Source of the DNA: Alphaproteobacteria bacterium
GTDB taxonomy: Bacteria > Planctomycetota > Phycisphaerae > UBA1845
Assembly: GCA_028285105.1 (NCBI GenBank)
Contig: JANQQE010000032.1
Span: 62,001-126,000 of the forward strand
DNA length: 64,000 nucleotides
Reading direction: 5' to 3'
Part shown: positions 34,104 through 42,204 of the stretch, one piece after another
Layout: each line of letters opens with the position of its first letter
How positions within the stretch are numbered: position 1 is the first letter of the stretch
The notes under the pieces: model-generated
Told to the model about the DNA's origin: nothing
The model's database searches: none
Seen by the model: the letters and a program-made list of their open reading frames with translations, nothing else
Position numbers and translations under genes: made by a program

Positions 34104-36026
34104 ATGCATGAGAAAACCATCACGGTCAAAGGTGCCCGGGAGCATAACCTTCGTGGCGTTTCGCTAACGTTACCGCAGAATAAATTGATCTGCTTTACCG
34201 GTGTTTCTGGCAGCGGCAAGAGCAGTCTGGCATTCGATACGCTGTTCGCAGAAGGGCAGCGTCGCTACATCGAATCGCTTAGCGCGTACGCCCGGCAGTT
34301 TCTCGGGCAACTTCCCAAACCCGACGTCGACCTCATCAGCGGACTAAGTCCCACGATTTCGATTCAGCAGCAAACCAGCGGCTGGAATCCGCGAAGTACG
34401 GTGGGAACCGTGACACAGATTCACGATTTTCTCCGCGTGCTGTTTGCACGACTCGGAAAGCAGCATTGCCCGACTTGCGGAAAAGCGATCACCGCTCAGA
34501 CTCGCGAGCAGATTGTTGCCCGCATTCAAAGTCTGGGAAACGGTCAGAGCACTACCATTCTCGCGCCGGTAGTACGCGGACAAAAGGGCGAGTTTCGCGA
34601 CCTGTTCTCCGACATGCTCAAACGCGGATACGCCCGAGCGCGGGTGGACGGTAAGATCGTACGCCTTGCCGACGACCCATCGCTGAATCGCAACATTCGC
34701 CATCACATCGAAATCGTCATCGATCGGTTGACGTTGTCAGCATCGAGTCGAACGCGCTTGCACGAAGCTGTCGAGCAGGGATTAGTACTTGGCGAAGGGG
34801 CAATTTTGGTTCAAACTGCCGAAAAGAACGGCGAGCAAGCGGACGATTTGAACCTTTCTTCCAAGTATGCCTGCACCAAATGCGATCGCAGCTTTGAACC
34901 GCCCACCCCGCAGATGTTCAGCTTCAATTCGCCGGCAGGCATGTGTCAGGCGTGCGATGGCTTGGGAGAGCGCTTCGACTTCGATCCGGAACTGCTGGTA
35001 CCGAATCCGAAGAAGTCATTTCTGAAACTGGCTGTCGAGCCCATGCGAACGCGCATCGGGCGCTGGCGGAGGCACATCTATCGCGGCGTGGCTGAGACGG
35101 TGGGTTTTGATTTGAACACGCCGTGGAAGGATTTGCCAAAGAAAGCGCGCGATGCACTTTTGTTTGGGACGGGCGACCTCCACGTCACCTACACGTGGCG
35201 CACGCGTGGTGGCGTTTGGAAACATGGCGGTGAATTTGAAGGCGTGATTGCCGACCTCCGCAGCAAATACCGAAAAGCCAAGTCGTCGATGGTGCGGGCA
35301 TACTACGAAAAATACATGCGCCGCAAACCGTGCGATCGATGCAATGGAGCCCGGCTGAATCGACAAGCGCAGTCGGTGTTCATTGGTAAGAAGACTTTGC
35401 CTGAAGTATCTGGCATGACCATCGGAGAGGCAGCCGACTTTTTCGCCCAGCTCAAACTCAGCGAGTTGGAGCAGTTCATCGCCGAGGACGTGCTTAAGGA
35501 GATCAACCATCGCCTCGGTTTTCTTGTCGATGTCGGTTTGCATTACCTGACGCTCGAACGGACAGCCCCCACCCTCTCGGGCGGCGAGTCGCAGCGCATT
35601 CGGTTGGCGTCACAAATTGGTGCAGGGTTGGTTGGCGTGCTCTATATTCTCGATGAGCCGAGTATTGGACTGCATGCGAAGGATAACACGCGCTTGTTGA
35701 AATCGTTGGAACGACTCCGCGATGCGGGCAATACGGTGATCGTCGTTGAGCATGACGAGGAGACCATGCGTGCTGCAGATGTTCTCGTCGATTTTGGTCC
35801 GGGCCCAGGCGTACGCGGCGGCGAAGTGGTGGCCAGCGGTTCGGTCAGCGACGTGATCAAGAACAAGAAATCCGTCACCGGGCAATTCCTGAGTGGTCAG
35901 GAAGAAATCGCCGTGCCGAAGAGCCGCCGTCCGGTCGGGAGTGAACCCAAGGTCGCTGCACCGAAGAAACGAGCCAAGACGGCGACGGCCACGAAGCGCC
36001 GTAAGAAAGTCGCTCGCCGCGGTTAG
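34104..36026 (+). CDS. uvrA: UvrA N-terminal half (first ABC module only) with a basic C-terminal tail
   Basis: UvrA recognises bulky DNA lesions and loads UvrB in nucleotide excision repair. Normal UvrA is about 940 residues with two ABC modules; this gene encodes 640 and has only the first. Seen: Walker A GVSGSGKSS (33-41), the UvrB-binding and insertion region, zinc Cys pairs CTKC and CQAC around FSFNSPAG, signature LSGGESQRIRLASQ (491 on), Walker B LYILDEPSIGLH (about 513) and switch VVEHDEETM. After GQFLSG (about 598) family similarity stops and a Lys/Arg/Ala tail (PKKRAKTATATKRRKKVARRG) ends the chain. The second Walker A, second zinc module and second signature are missing. The opposite-strand gene begins at the stop, so this is not a local frameshift. 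Confidence 0.92.
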   Translation: MHEKTITVKGAREHNLRGVSLTLPQNKLICFTGVSGSGKSSLAFDTLFAEGQRRYIESLSAYARQFLGQLPKPDVDLISGLSPTISIQQQTSGWNPRSTVGTVTQIHDFLRVLFARLGKQHCPTCGKAITAQTREQIVARIQSLGNGQSTTILAPVVRGQKGEFRDLFSDMLKRGYARARVDGKIVRLADDPSLNRNIRHHIEIVIDRLTLSASSRTRLHEAVEQGLVLGEGAILVQTAEKNGEQADDLNLSSKYACTKCDRSFEPPTPQMFSFNSPAGMCQACDGLGERFDFDPELLVPNPKKSFLKLAVEPMRTRIGRWRRHIYRGVAETVGFDLNTPWKDLPKKARDALLFGTGDLHVTYTWRTRGGVWKHGGEFEGVIADLRSKYRKAKSSMVRAYYEKYMRRKPCDRCNGARLNRQAQSVFIGKKTLPEVSGMTIGEAADFFAQLKLSELEQFIAEDVLKEINHRLGFLVDVGLHYLTLERTAPTLSGGESQRIRLASQIGAGLVGVLYILDEPSIGLHAKDNTRLLKSLERLRDAGNTVIVVEHDEETMRAADVLVDFGPGPGVRGGEVVASGSVSDVIKNKKSVTGQFLSGQEEIAVPKSRRPVGSEPKVAAPKKRAKTATATKRRKKVARRG

Positions 36027-38206
36027 TCTGCCGCAATGATGGCATGTGCCGGCGGGATATCGATCTTACTGCCGGTCGACTCTGGCAAGGCGAGATCGAC
36101 CTGCGGTTCGTTGATCCTGCGCATGATGGCACGGTCGCGAAGATGCCCGAGCGGTGTCGGCCAATCGAAGGGCATCGGCGTCGAATCGCGATTAACGACG
36201 AGCATCCCCATCATCAAACCGAATACCTGTTCCATCAGAAGCGCCGACCAATCGGTCTTCCAAATCGAATCGCCGAGCGGCGCCGAGTGGCTCGCCGGAA
36301 TCTCGATTCGAATCAATGCAGCATCTGCGGCAGCAGCCGACCGGTGAATGGGATCGTCGAAATCTGTATCGGCTGTCGCAACGCACGTTTTCAAGGAGTC
36401 CAATCGCCATCCGATGTTTTCGATACGACTTCGATCGGCACCTTCCTGAGGCGATTGGTAAAAGTGTCGATTGCCGATCAGTTGATCCATCAGTTCGGGC
36501 AGCGGAGCCAGGCGCTTGGCCACTTCTTCGCTGTTGTGAATCGTGACCTTAACTTCGTGGACGGGTGAAGTGGTCACATCGATCCATGCCGCCAATGTGC
36601 CTTGTTCAAATTCGGCGTCGATGTCATGACGTTCTGCGTCATCATTTACATCCCATCCACCCCAACGCCCGACATGCGCTCCATGTGGCAACCACGCGAT
36701 GCGGAAATTTCGATTGAGCGTGTGGGCATAGGGCGATACAAAGGGCGCGGGTCGAAGCATTGACTTGACCCATAACATCATACCGTACGCCGCATCAAGG
36801 TCGCCGCCATTCAAGACGGACCGAACGATGATCGCGGGACGCTCGACGATGGGCAGACCCACGGTTTCGCGATCACGACCGACGGTGATGATCGCCGGTT
36901 GTTCGTGATCTGCCGGTCGGCGTTCTTCGGGCCAAGCCAATGCCGGGAAACGATCGACCATGTCGCAAAGGTGGCTGTGATACTCTTCCTGCGAGCGACT
37001 CACCGCAACGAACTGCCCGAGCGTCTGCTGCGAAACACCCAGCGCCGACAGGATCAAATTCATCACGGGCACCGATTCATGCAGCGAACTTTCAACGACT
37101 TCTACCGGGTCAATGTCCATCACCACGATCGCGCCGCCGTCCGTCCGCTTGTACAACGCGATCGGTTTTTCAGAACTGGTTTCCGAATCGGTCACCGAAT
37201 CGAGCAAAACCTCAAAATCATGTTTCTTGCAGAAGTCCTTGAAGACTTTGTTTTGGCGAAACTGTCTTTGATACATTTGCGACGAATGATCGCTGCGACC
37301 GGCAAAGGGCAGTTGATCGTATAGTGCAAACCCCGCCGTGACGTAGTTCGAATGAAGAACGCGGGCATGGAACGGATCGTCAATCTGCTTGACGAGTTTG
37401 GTCAGAATATGTCCGTTGGATATCTTCTCGAAGCACTGCGTCGACATGATGACGATGCGGTCTTTCGCGAGGGCATCCAGCATCTTGACGCTGGTGACAG
37501 CCGGTGGCAAATTCGCGTCAAGGATCAAAACCGCGTCGGCTTGCAGTGCCTTGGTTGGCAGACCCTTTGGAGCATGTGTTGCAATGTGTGTCTCGCCAAA
37601 ATGCTTGGCAAGCAGTTCAACGATCGGGCGATTCGAGTTGTCCGTAATAATGCTGATGGACTGAGCGCGACTCGGCGGATTGTGGGCATAGGGCGGCGGG
37701 GGGATGGCAGCCGGGTGCGAACGACATTCCGGTTCGATGATCGGAATCACCCGCACGTCGTGGATGCGGGCCATCCCTTCGGCGTTTCGCAAACCGATTT
37801 GCATTTCAACCGAAGCGATGCCTTCTTCTGCTTTAAAGTAACCGCGCAACGTGTACTCATGGGCTTGCTGAAGCGGTTCAAACGCGAAAGGTTTCAGCGG
37901 ATTTTTCTCGCGATCAAATGGAAGCAACTGCACGACGAGCCCGCCATCGTCGCCTTTGCATTCGCACGACACCACAACTTCAACGCGGTAATACTGATCC
38001 TTCTTGCAGCGAAACTTCTGCGACCAGAATCCGCCCGAGCGCGCGTCGGTGCATTCCACTTCCATCCCGCTGAGGTGGCCATTGGTCGACTTGGGCATGG
38101 AGCGCCAATCGACGTTTTCGTCGGCGGCTGTCCACTTCCAACTTCGCGGTTTGCGCTGACCTTCGGAAAAGTCGGCATTTTTGATTCGGTTGAGTTCTGC
38201 AAGCAT
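36023..38206 (-). CDS. Uncharacterised 727-residue protein, CBM-like N-terminus and Rossmann-like middle
   Basis: I do not recognise the full-length family. There is no signal peptide or membrane helix, so it is probably cytoplasmic. The N-terminal 150 residues look like a CBM4/9-type jelly roll (NRIKNADFSEGQRKPRSWKW, YYRVEVVVSCECKGDDGGLV, RIHDVRVIPIIEPE). A Rossmann-like or glutaminase-like block follows at about 185-300 (ISIITDNSNRPIVELLAKHF, DAVLILDANLPP, RIVIMSTQ). A mixed domain rich in Trp and His (AWLPHGAHVGRWGGWDVN) comes later. No catalytic motif is secure. The stop codon TAA (36023-36025) interlocks with the uvrA stop TAG. It lies 149 bp after the protease gene, same strand, and may be read from the long upstream operon. 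Confidence 0.72.
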   Translation of the reverse strand: MLAELNRIKNADFSEGQRKPRSWKWTAADENVDWRSMPKSTNGHLSGMEVECTDARSGGFWSQKFRCKKDQYYRVEVVVSCECKGDDGGLVVQLLPFDREKNPLKPFAFEPLQQAHEYTLRGYFKAEEGIASVEMQIGLRNAEGMARIHDVRVIPIIEPECRSHPAAIPPPPYAHNPPSRAQSISIITDNSNRPIVELLAKHFGETHIATHAPKGLPTKALQADAVLILDANLPPAVTSVKMLDALAKDRIVIMSTQCFEKISNGHILTKLVKQIDDPFHARVLHSNYVTAGFALYDQLPFAGRSDHSSQMYQRQFRQNKVFKDFCKKHDFEVLLDSVTDSETSSEKPIALYKRTDGGAIVVMDIDPVEVVESSLHESVPVMNLILSALGVSQQTLGQFVAVSRSQEEYHSHLCDMVDRFPALAWPEERRPADHEQPAIITVGRDRETVGLPIVERPAIIVRSVLNGGDLDAAYGMMLWVKSMLRPAPFVSPYAHTLNRNFRIAWLPHGAHVGRWGGWDVNDDAERHDIDAEFEQGTLAAWIDVTTSPVHEVKVTIHNSEEVAKRLAPLPELMDQLIGNRHFYQSPQEGADRSRIENIGWRLDSLKTCVATADTDFDDPIHRSAAAADAALIRIEIPASHSAPLGDSIWKTDWSALLMEQVFGLMMGMLVVNRDSTPMPFDWPTPLGHLRDRAIMRRINEPQVDLALPESTGSKIDIPPAHAIIAAD

Positions 38207-38355
38207 ATGGGTTCGCTTTCAAAATCGGTTTCGGCATGTATAGCCGCCAACCGCGACGCTTGCAAATGACGTGGCCTTGAACTTTGCGCAGTTGTACCCC
38301 ATCCGACTGGTTGCGGATGTGAAATGTTCGAGGCGATGGGTTTGAGTAAGCGGTG

Positions 38356-39510
38356 CTAGTCTTCCGGTGTCTCGGATTTTTCTTCGGTAACCGGTTTGGA
38401 TGGATCGAACGGCTCTTCTTCTTTTGGCAATGGGCCGAGTTCTTCGCTTCGTGCCAGGGTCAACTCGACGTCGATGTGCTCAGCCCCGCGAAGCAATCGC
38501 ACGCTGACCCGCTCGCCGGCGGGCACCATGTAGAGGGCTTTGACCAACTGCCCGAAGTGCTTGATCGGCTGCTCGTTGATCCGGACAATCCAGTCGCCTG
38601 GTTGCGCGCCAGCCTCCCGAATCGGCGACGGGTCGGCGGACGACAGAATTGCAACGCCTTTTTCAACTTTTGGATCAACCGTCATTCCCAACCAGCCGCG
38701 ATGAAATGTTTTGCCTTGCTTGAGATCTTCAGCAATCTCGCTCACACGCTCGCCCGGGACCGCGAAACCAACGCCAGCATCGTAGAATTCTATCCCTGCA
38801 AGTTCGCCCGGACGCTGGGCCATCGGTACGCAAATGCCAAGGACGTACCCGGATGAATCCAATAGGGGACCGCCATAGTTGGCAGGCGAAAGTTTCGCGT
38901 CGGTTTGAATGGCATTGCCCATCATTCGGTTGACCGCACTGACGATGCCAACGCTGGTCATCGGTCTGGACCCGCCGAATCCCATGCCCATCGCGATTGC
39001 GGTCTGACCCGGTCGAATTTGTTCATCAGGAACCCAGTTGGGCGTGGGCAGGTCGGTTGCGTCAATCTTCAAAAGCGTGAGCTTACGGACGCGATCGCGT
39101 GCGACGATGTCAGCCGTCATCTGCCTGCCGTCGGCGAGTGCGACCGTCACAATCGAAGGGTCGCGCACAAAGTTGAAGCTGCTGGTCAAAACAAGTCCGT
39201 CGGACGAATAGACGATGCCCGTCGTCGGACCGTCAGCCACCATGAACGTCGAACCGGGGTTGTCGCGAAATTGGTTCGGGTTTTCGTCGTCTTCGGAGGC
39301 GAGCAACTGGTCGAGCGGTTGAACGCCGCCGACGGTTTCGACGCGCACGACGAATGGCGTGGCTTTTTCGATTGCTCGCTTGACCAACTCGGTTGCACCG
39401 TCTGTCGCCTTCACGGTTGGTTCTGATGCGAGCAGCGTTGAAGGCGCGAAAACCACGATCAAGGCAAACAAATATTGGCATTGAAATTGCACTAACAAGA
39501 ATCTCTTCAT
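38356..39510 (-). CDS. Trypsin/PDZ protein with lost catalytic triad (pseudo-DegP)
   Basis: A 384-residue exported protein (signal LFALIVVFAPSTLLAS) with a DegP-like chymotrypsin fold followed by one PDZ domain (about 275-360: RGWLGMTVDP, GDWIVRINEQPIKHFGQLV). The protease fold is clear (GLVLTSS, ADGRQMTADIVARD, QTDAKLSPANYGGPLLD, GVGFAVPGERV). All three catalytic positions are changed when aligned to DegP: His to Phe (TSSFNF), Asp to Lys (RDRVRKLTLL) and Ser to Tyr (NYGG). It should therefore bind peptides but not cut. The ATG has a strong GGAGGAG five bases upstream and overlaps the previous gene by ATGA. The acidic, Pro/Glu-rich tail is disordered. It is the last gene of the long operon. 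Confidence 0.88.
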   Translation of the reverse strand: MKRFLLVQFQCQYLFALIVVFAPSTLLASEPTVKATDGATELVKRAIEKATPFVVRVETVGGVQPLDQLLASEDDENPNQFRDNPGSTFMVADGPTTGIVYSSDGLVLTSSFNFVRDPSIVTVALADGRQMTADIVARDRVRKLTLLKIDATDLPTPNWVPDEQIRPGQTAIAMGMGFGGSRPMTSVGIVSAVNRMMGNAIQTDAKLSPANYGGPLLDSSGYVLGICVPMAQRPGELAGIEFYDAGVGFAVPGERVSEIAEDLKQGKTFHRGWLGMTVDPKVEKGVAILSSADPSPIREAGAQPGDWIVRINEQPIKHFGQLVKALYMVPAGERVSVRLLRGAEHIDVELTLARSEELGPLPKEEEPFDPSKPVTEEKSETPED

Positions 39511-42170
39511 TTGGGCTCCTCCAATTCAATGCGGATTTTCTTGACTTTTTCGCCGCGCAAGACCGTCAGTTCGAGCGTGTCGCCCGGTTCGCAGGCGTCG
39601 ATGATGCGTTCGAGCGCTTTAAGCTTAGCGATGGGCCGGCCATTGGCGCCGATGATCAGGTCGTCTTTGCGTATGCCCGCTTTCGCAGCTGGCGAACGAC
39701 GCCGAACACGCTCGACGAACACCGGATTCGATCGGTAGCCAAGCTCAAAGAATCGAATGCCGTGGTAAACGTCACGATTCACCGCGGGCGTCTCGTTGTC
39801 TGTCCCGCTTGCGTTTGAAAGAAACTCAACGAGAACCCGATTCGGAATCGCATAGTTCAACTGCGTATGTGTGAAGCGCGATTCCACACCACGACCCACG
39901 AGTCCGACGAGGTTGCCCGCACTTTCCACCACTGCCCCACCAGCAAATCCCGGTGCACTTGTGATCGCATCGATGACCAGTACATCGCCACGATATGGAA
40001 AGTCCTGCGTGCCTCTCGTGGCATCCAGTTTCGTCGTGCCGCAATAAACCCCGCTCGAAAGCGAAATATGTTCACCTTTGTCAGCCACTTTGAACGGATT
40101 CCCACCTGCAAAAACGGATTGTCCGATCGAAAGCTCGGGAGTCGCATTCAGATCGAAACAATCATAAGCAGCCTCGTCAATCGTGCTGTCATCATTTAAG
40201 TTCGTCGGAGTCAGTTGTACGAGGGCCAATTGCAAGTCGCGATCGGCATGAACGATTTCAACGTGGCGGGCAGTTCCGTCGTAGAGATACGCACGAACAT
40301 TCGGCGAATTCAACAGTCCCGAATCGACCGTAAGCACCAAGCCGTTCGTCGAAATCAGCACACCGCAACCGTATCCTTCACTTCGCCCCACACGGGCGCC
40401 GATCAGTTTGACGACGCGGCGGGCGACATGGTCAAAGACGTGAGTGGCCAACGTCGTCGGAATATTCTTCACGCACTTGTTGGGTTGCGCGGGTGATTCG
40501 TGTGAAGCGTTATTCTTCTGACCATCGATGACGATCGATTGTTTTCCAAGTTCAGACTCAACGGACAAGCCAAGCGGCCAACCTATTTTGTCGGCAAGGG
40601 TCAAACTGACGAACTCTCGCGTGGGTGTGTCGGTGGCAACGATGCGTCGCAGCGCCCCACTCTTTGCGTCAAAACCCAGTTTGATCGTGGCGTGTTCGTC
40701 AAGCGATGCGGTGATGCATTCCAATAGTGTCGATTGCGAAATCCCGTTCGAGTCGATGTCGAGCAGGGCGTCGGCACCGCAGTGTTCAAACACGCCAGCC
40801 ACTCTGTTGGGATTCGACACAATCAGTCGATCCTGCAAGAAGGCCCGCGCCCGAAACGCGAGGTCCATTGTAGTTGGCAACGGCACGCCGTCGGAATCCG
40901 CAGACAGTATGCCATCGATTTGCTGCACCTTGATGGTTCCGGATTTGTTCTCGATTGGCGTCCAGGTCATTCTGGCATCGCTTGATGCAGCCACTTCGTA
41001 CTTGACGATTTCGTCGCCTTCTGTGACATGACTCTCGGGCCACGACATCGATTCCGGCGAGTCGAGCGTATCGCCAGCCGACTTTCGGAATCGTTCGATC
41101 ACGCGTTCAACCGCGCGCCCGACGACACCGAGATCGGGTTCAAATGGTTTCTTGGTCTTGATTTGGACGCCTTCGGTGCGGGTCATGCGATGATGGATTT
41201 CACCGTTGGCATCGCGAAAACTCAGTGCAACCGGCCAATCTCCAGGCAAGGTTCCCAGTACACTTGCAAAATGGTTTGCTGACTCGATCGGTTGGTTGGC
41301 GAAACGCAGCAGTTCATCGCCCGGACGCACACCGACGTTCCATGCAGGACCGTCCTCGTAGAGTTCGATGAAGATCACCCCGGCATCGCGATCGCGCACG
41401 GTGGCTTGGATGGTGCCATGTTCGACGAGCAAGCCCGCTCGCATGCCGGGAATGAACGGTTTGATCTGGTTGGCGGTGATGGCGTAACCGAGACCGACGT
41501 TGACCCGGCCTCTCATCGACACGGAGATTCGCCCGTTGATGCCGATGACGTCGCCCGCCAGGTTGAACAGCGGTCCACCCGAATTGCCGGGATTGATGGC
41601 GGTATCAACCTGAATGCAATCGGAATAAAGCAATACATCGCCCGAACCGTATTGGTAGCGGTGAATTCCGCTGACGATGCCCGATGTCACTGTCGGGGCG
41701 TAATCATCAGACAGTAGAAACGGATTTCCCATCGCGATCGCGGTGTCGCCCACGCGCACATTGTCGGAATCGCCGAGCTTTGAATAAGGGAACGCCTCAC
41801 GCCCGGAGAGTTTGAACATCGCAACATCACCGCCCGGATCGATTCCCAACACTTGAAGCGGGTAAAGCTCGCCATCCGACAATCCACCGAAACCCGATCG
41901 CGATTCGATCATCGCCTCAACGACGTGGAAATTCGTCAGGCCATATCCTTCGGGGCTGATGATGACACCGCTGCCGCCACCGCGTTCGTCCTCGTCGAAG
42001 ATGCAGACGACCGACGGTGCGACTTTCTCGACGACTGCAATGCGGGCATACTCGGCGCGCTCTGCCAGTTCGATCGGCGTGGGTTGCGATGCCTTGACAT
42101 CGGGCGCCGATGCGAACTGAAACGTGGCGAAAACGATGGAAAGTGCAGCTATTCGGTAGGCGTTTGCGAT
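39507..42170 (-). CDS. Tandem trypsin-PDZ serine protease (DegP/HtrA-like), one active and one degenerate protease domain; proposed ATC start
   Basis: An 887-residue exported protein made of protease 1, PDZ 1, a linker domain, protease 2 and PDZ 2. Protease 1 has a full triad: His in GLTNFHVVEAM, Asp in DPGGDVAMFKL, Ser in NPGNSGGPLF. Protease 2 is degenerate: aligned to DegP its His, Asp and Ser positions are Ser (LTVDSGLL), Gln (DLQLALVQL) and Ala (PGFAGGAV). The first ATG, at 41912, would lose the signal peptide and the active His. The open frame extends to a stop at 42198 with no ATG, GTG or TTG before the signal peptide. An ATC at 42168-42170, with AGGAG seven bases upstream, gives (M)ANAYRIAALSIVFATFQFASA. 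It ends ATGA into the next gene. Confidence 0.85.
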   Translation of the reverse strand: MANAYRIAALSIVFATFQFASAPDVKASQPTPIELAERAEYARIAVVEKVAPSVVCIFDEDERGGGSGVIISPEGYGLTNFHVVEAMIESRSGFGGLSDGELYPLQVLGIDPGGDVAMFKLSGREAFPYSKLGDSDNVRVGDTAIAMGNPFLLSDDYAPTVTSGIVSGIHRYQYGSGDVLLYSDCIQVDTAINPGNSGGPLFNLAGDVIGINGRISVSMRGRVNVGLGYAITANQIKPFIPGMRAGLLVEHGTIQATVRDRDAGVIFIELYEDGPAWNVGVRPGDELLRFANQPIESANHFASVLGTLPGDWPVALSFRDANGEIHHRMTRTEGVQIKTKKPFEPDLGVVGRAVERVIERFRKSAGDTLDSPESMSWPESHVTEGDEIVKYEVAASSDARMTWTPIENKSGTIKVQQIDGILSADSDGVPLPTTMDLAFRARAFLQDRLIVSNPNRVAGVFEHCGADALLDIDSNGISQSTLLECITASLDEHATIKLGFDAKSGALRRIVATDTPTREFVSLTLADKIGWPLGLSVESELGKQSIVIDGQKNNASHESPAQPNKCVKNIPTTLATHVFDHVARRVVKLIGARVGRSEGYGCGVLISTNGLVLTVDSGLLNSPNVRAYLYDGTARHVEIVHADRDLQLALVQLTPTNLNDDSTIDEAAYDCFDLNATPELSIGQSVFAGGNPFKVADKGEHISLSSGVYCGTTKLDATRGTQDFPYRGDVLVIDAITSAPGFAGGAVVESAGNLVGLVGRGVESRFTHTQLNYAIPNRVLVEFLSNASGTDNETPAVNRDVYHGIRFFELGYRSNPVFVERVRRRSPAAKAGIRKDDLIIGANGRPIAKLKALERIIDACEPGDTLELTVLRGEKVKKIRIELEEPK

Positions 42171-42204
42171 TGCAAATCTCCTGCGTGGTGCGATTTCTTA
42201 GGTG

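Noticed and set aside
39507-41912. Protease gene starting at the first ATG (41912)
   Set aside because: That start removes the signal peptide and catalytic His although the open frame continues upstream with both present.
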